This document shows positions 34,046 to 34,242 of a stretch of DNA of 34,242 bases, piece after piece. The DNA comes from an uncultured bacterium (GTDB lineage: Bacteria > Armatimonadota > HRBIN16): NCBI GenBank assembly GCA_938027655.1, contig CALJAP010000084.1, positions 1 to 34,242 on the forward strand, read 5' to 3'. Every line of letters begins with the position of its first letter. The first letter of the stretch is position 1. Made by a program: the position numbers and the translations under genes. The notes beneath the pieces were generated by a model. That model saw only the letters and a list, made by a program, of their open reading frames with translations, did not search any database and was not told the origin of the DNA.

Positions 34046-34068
34046 ACCATACGATGCATTATTGTCAA
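34041..34068 (-). promoter_or_regulatory. Promoter of the DUF4011-helicase gene
   Basis: Minus strand: consensus -35 TTGACA (34063-34068), a 16-base spacer, -10 TATAAG (34041-34046) preceded by TGG (extended -10). The predicted start is near 34034, with a leader of about 43 bases. The helicase therefore can be expressed separately from the methyltransferase upstream. Confidence 0.78.
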
Positions 34069-34101
34069 TCTGCGTAGTCACGATGGAACTTGCCGCACAA
34101 A

Positions 34102-34242
34102 CTACCTCTTCTGAAAAATAAGGATAAACTCGTGCACTTTATTGATTCGAAACACGCTGGGATAGCCCAGAGGGCGCAGGTTGTTGTACTCCTGCCGTCG
34201 GTCCCAGATGATGAGGTCATCCCATTCGAAACCGATCTCCTG
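34102..34242 (-). CDS. DNA methyltransferase, C-terminal 46 residues (runs off right edge)
   Basis: The minus strand reads from the edge in one open frame to a TAG at 34102-34104. The visible residues include WDDLIIWDRRQEYNNLRPLG and YPSVFRINKVHEFILIFQKR, the end of site-specific DNA methyltransferases (N6-adenine or N4-cytosine type) as I recall them: an I-I-W strand, an NLRPLGYP turn, and a final HEFILIFQK strand. Catalytic motifs (SAM-binding FxGxG and DPPY) would lie outside the window. It ends 110 bases before the helicase gene on the same strand. The fragment is too short to give specificity or class. Confidence 0.7.
   Translation of the reverse strand, partial: QEIGFEWDDLIIWDRRQEYNNLRPLGYPSVFRINKVHEFILIFQKR

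Noticed and set aside
1-34242. CRISPR array, insertion sequence or rRNA
   Set aside because: No spaced repeat array, transposase-like protein, terminal inverted repeats or rRNA-like sequence was seen.

Overview
The window looks like a chromosomal segment of a GC-rich bacterium, most likely from the Armatimonadota. The main clue is the pair of divergent prepilin-like genes whose N-termini carry the [20 protein letters not shown] / FxQAR / QDYDE pattern and whose C-termini carry an FADGHAK motif; this type is greatly expanded in that phylum. The assignment is inference from gene style, not from a marker phylogeny.

Layout. 1-636 (minus): N-terminal part of a tyrosine recombinase running off the left edge, preceded by an initiator tRNA-fMet with a clear promoter. 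686-2441: two divergent type IV-pilin-like/DUF1559 genes, with an array of four TTAAC-like pentamers at exact 11-bp spacing between them. 2537-5119: secreted beta-propeller/phosphoesterase fusion with a good terminator. 5181-8605 (minus): mrp, nfo and moaD-like form one operon, followed by a WYL-domain regulator with its own promoter. 8765-15991 (plus): a fucose-isomerase-family protein, a deoxyhypusine-synthase-like protein, then tightly overlapping sbcD, sbcC and a small HEPN/AbiU2-like protein. 16078-20418 (minus): dnaE followed by a class III extradiol dioxygenase/MEMO-like protein. 20712-24525: a CPBP membrane protease (minus), then a plus-strand operon TPR protein, yggT, divIVA, a second and larger CPBP protease, and DUF167. 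24593-29651 (plus): trpE, trpG, an M24 aminopeptidase P-like gene, trpD, trpC. 29702-34242 (minus): a very large DUF4011-helicase-Vsr-like nuclease-DUF3320 protein with AT-richer coding sequence, and just upstream the C-terminal end of a DNA methyltransferase running off the right edge.

Most of the window is core metabolism and DNA maintenance: replication (dnaE), double-strand break processing (sbcCD), AP-site repair (nfo), Fe-S cluster delivery (mrp), tryptophan synthesis and cell-division/polarity factors (yggT, divIVA). The accessory parts are at the two ends. The right end is the best candidate for an unusual system: a methyltransferase beside a helicase-nuclease fusion, whose promoter has an inverted repeat lying over the -10 box. 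The same extended -10 core (GTATGSTATAAGATA) occurs in the promoter of the WYL-family regulator, and proteins of that family often control defence loci.

Promoters were read by eye; several pairs of -35/-10 boxes with 16-18 bp spacing are convincing, but none has been tested. No rRNA, CRISPR array or insertion sequence was seen, and no gene-free stretch exceeds 300 bases.
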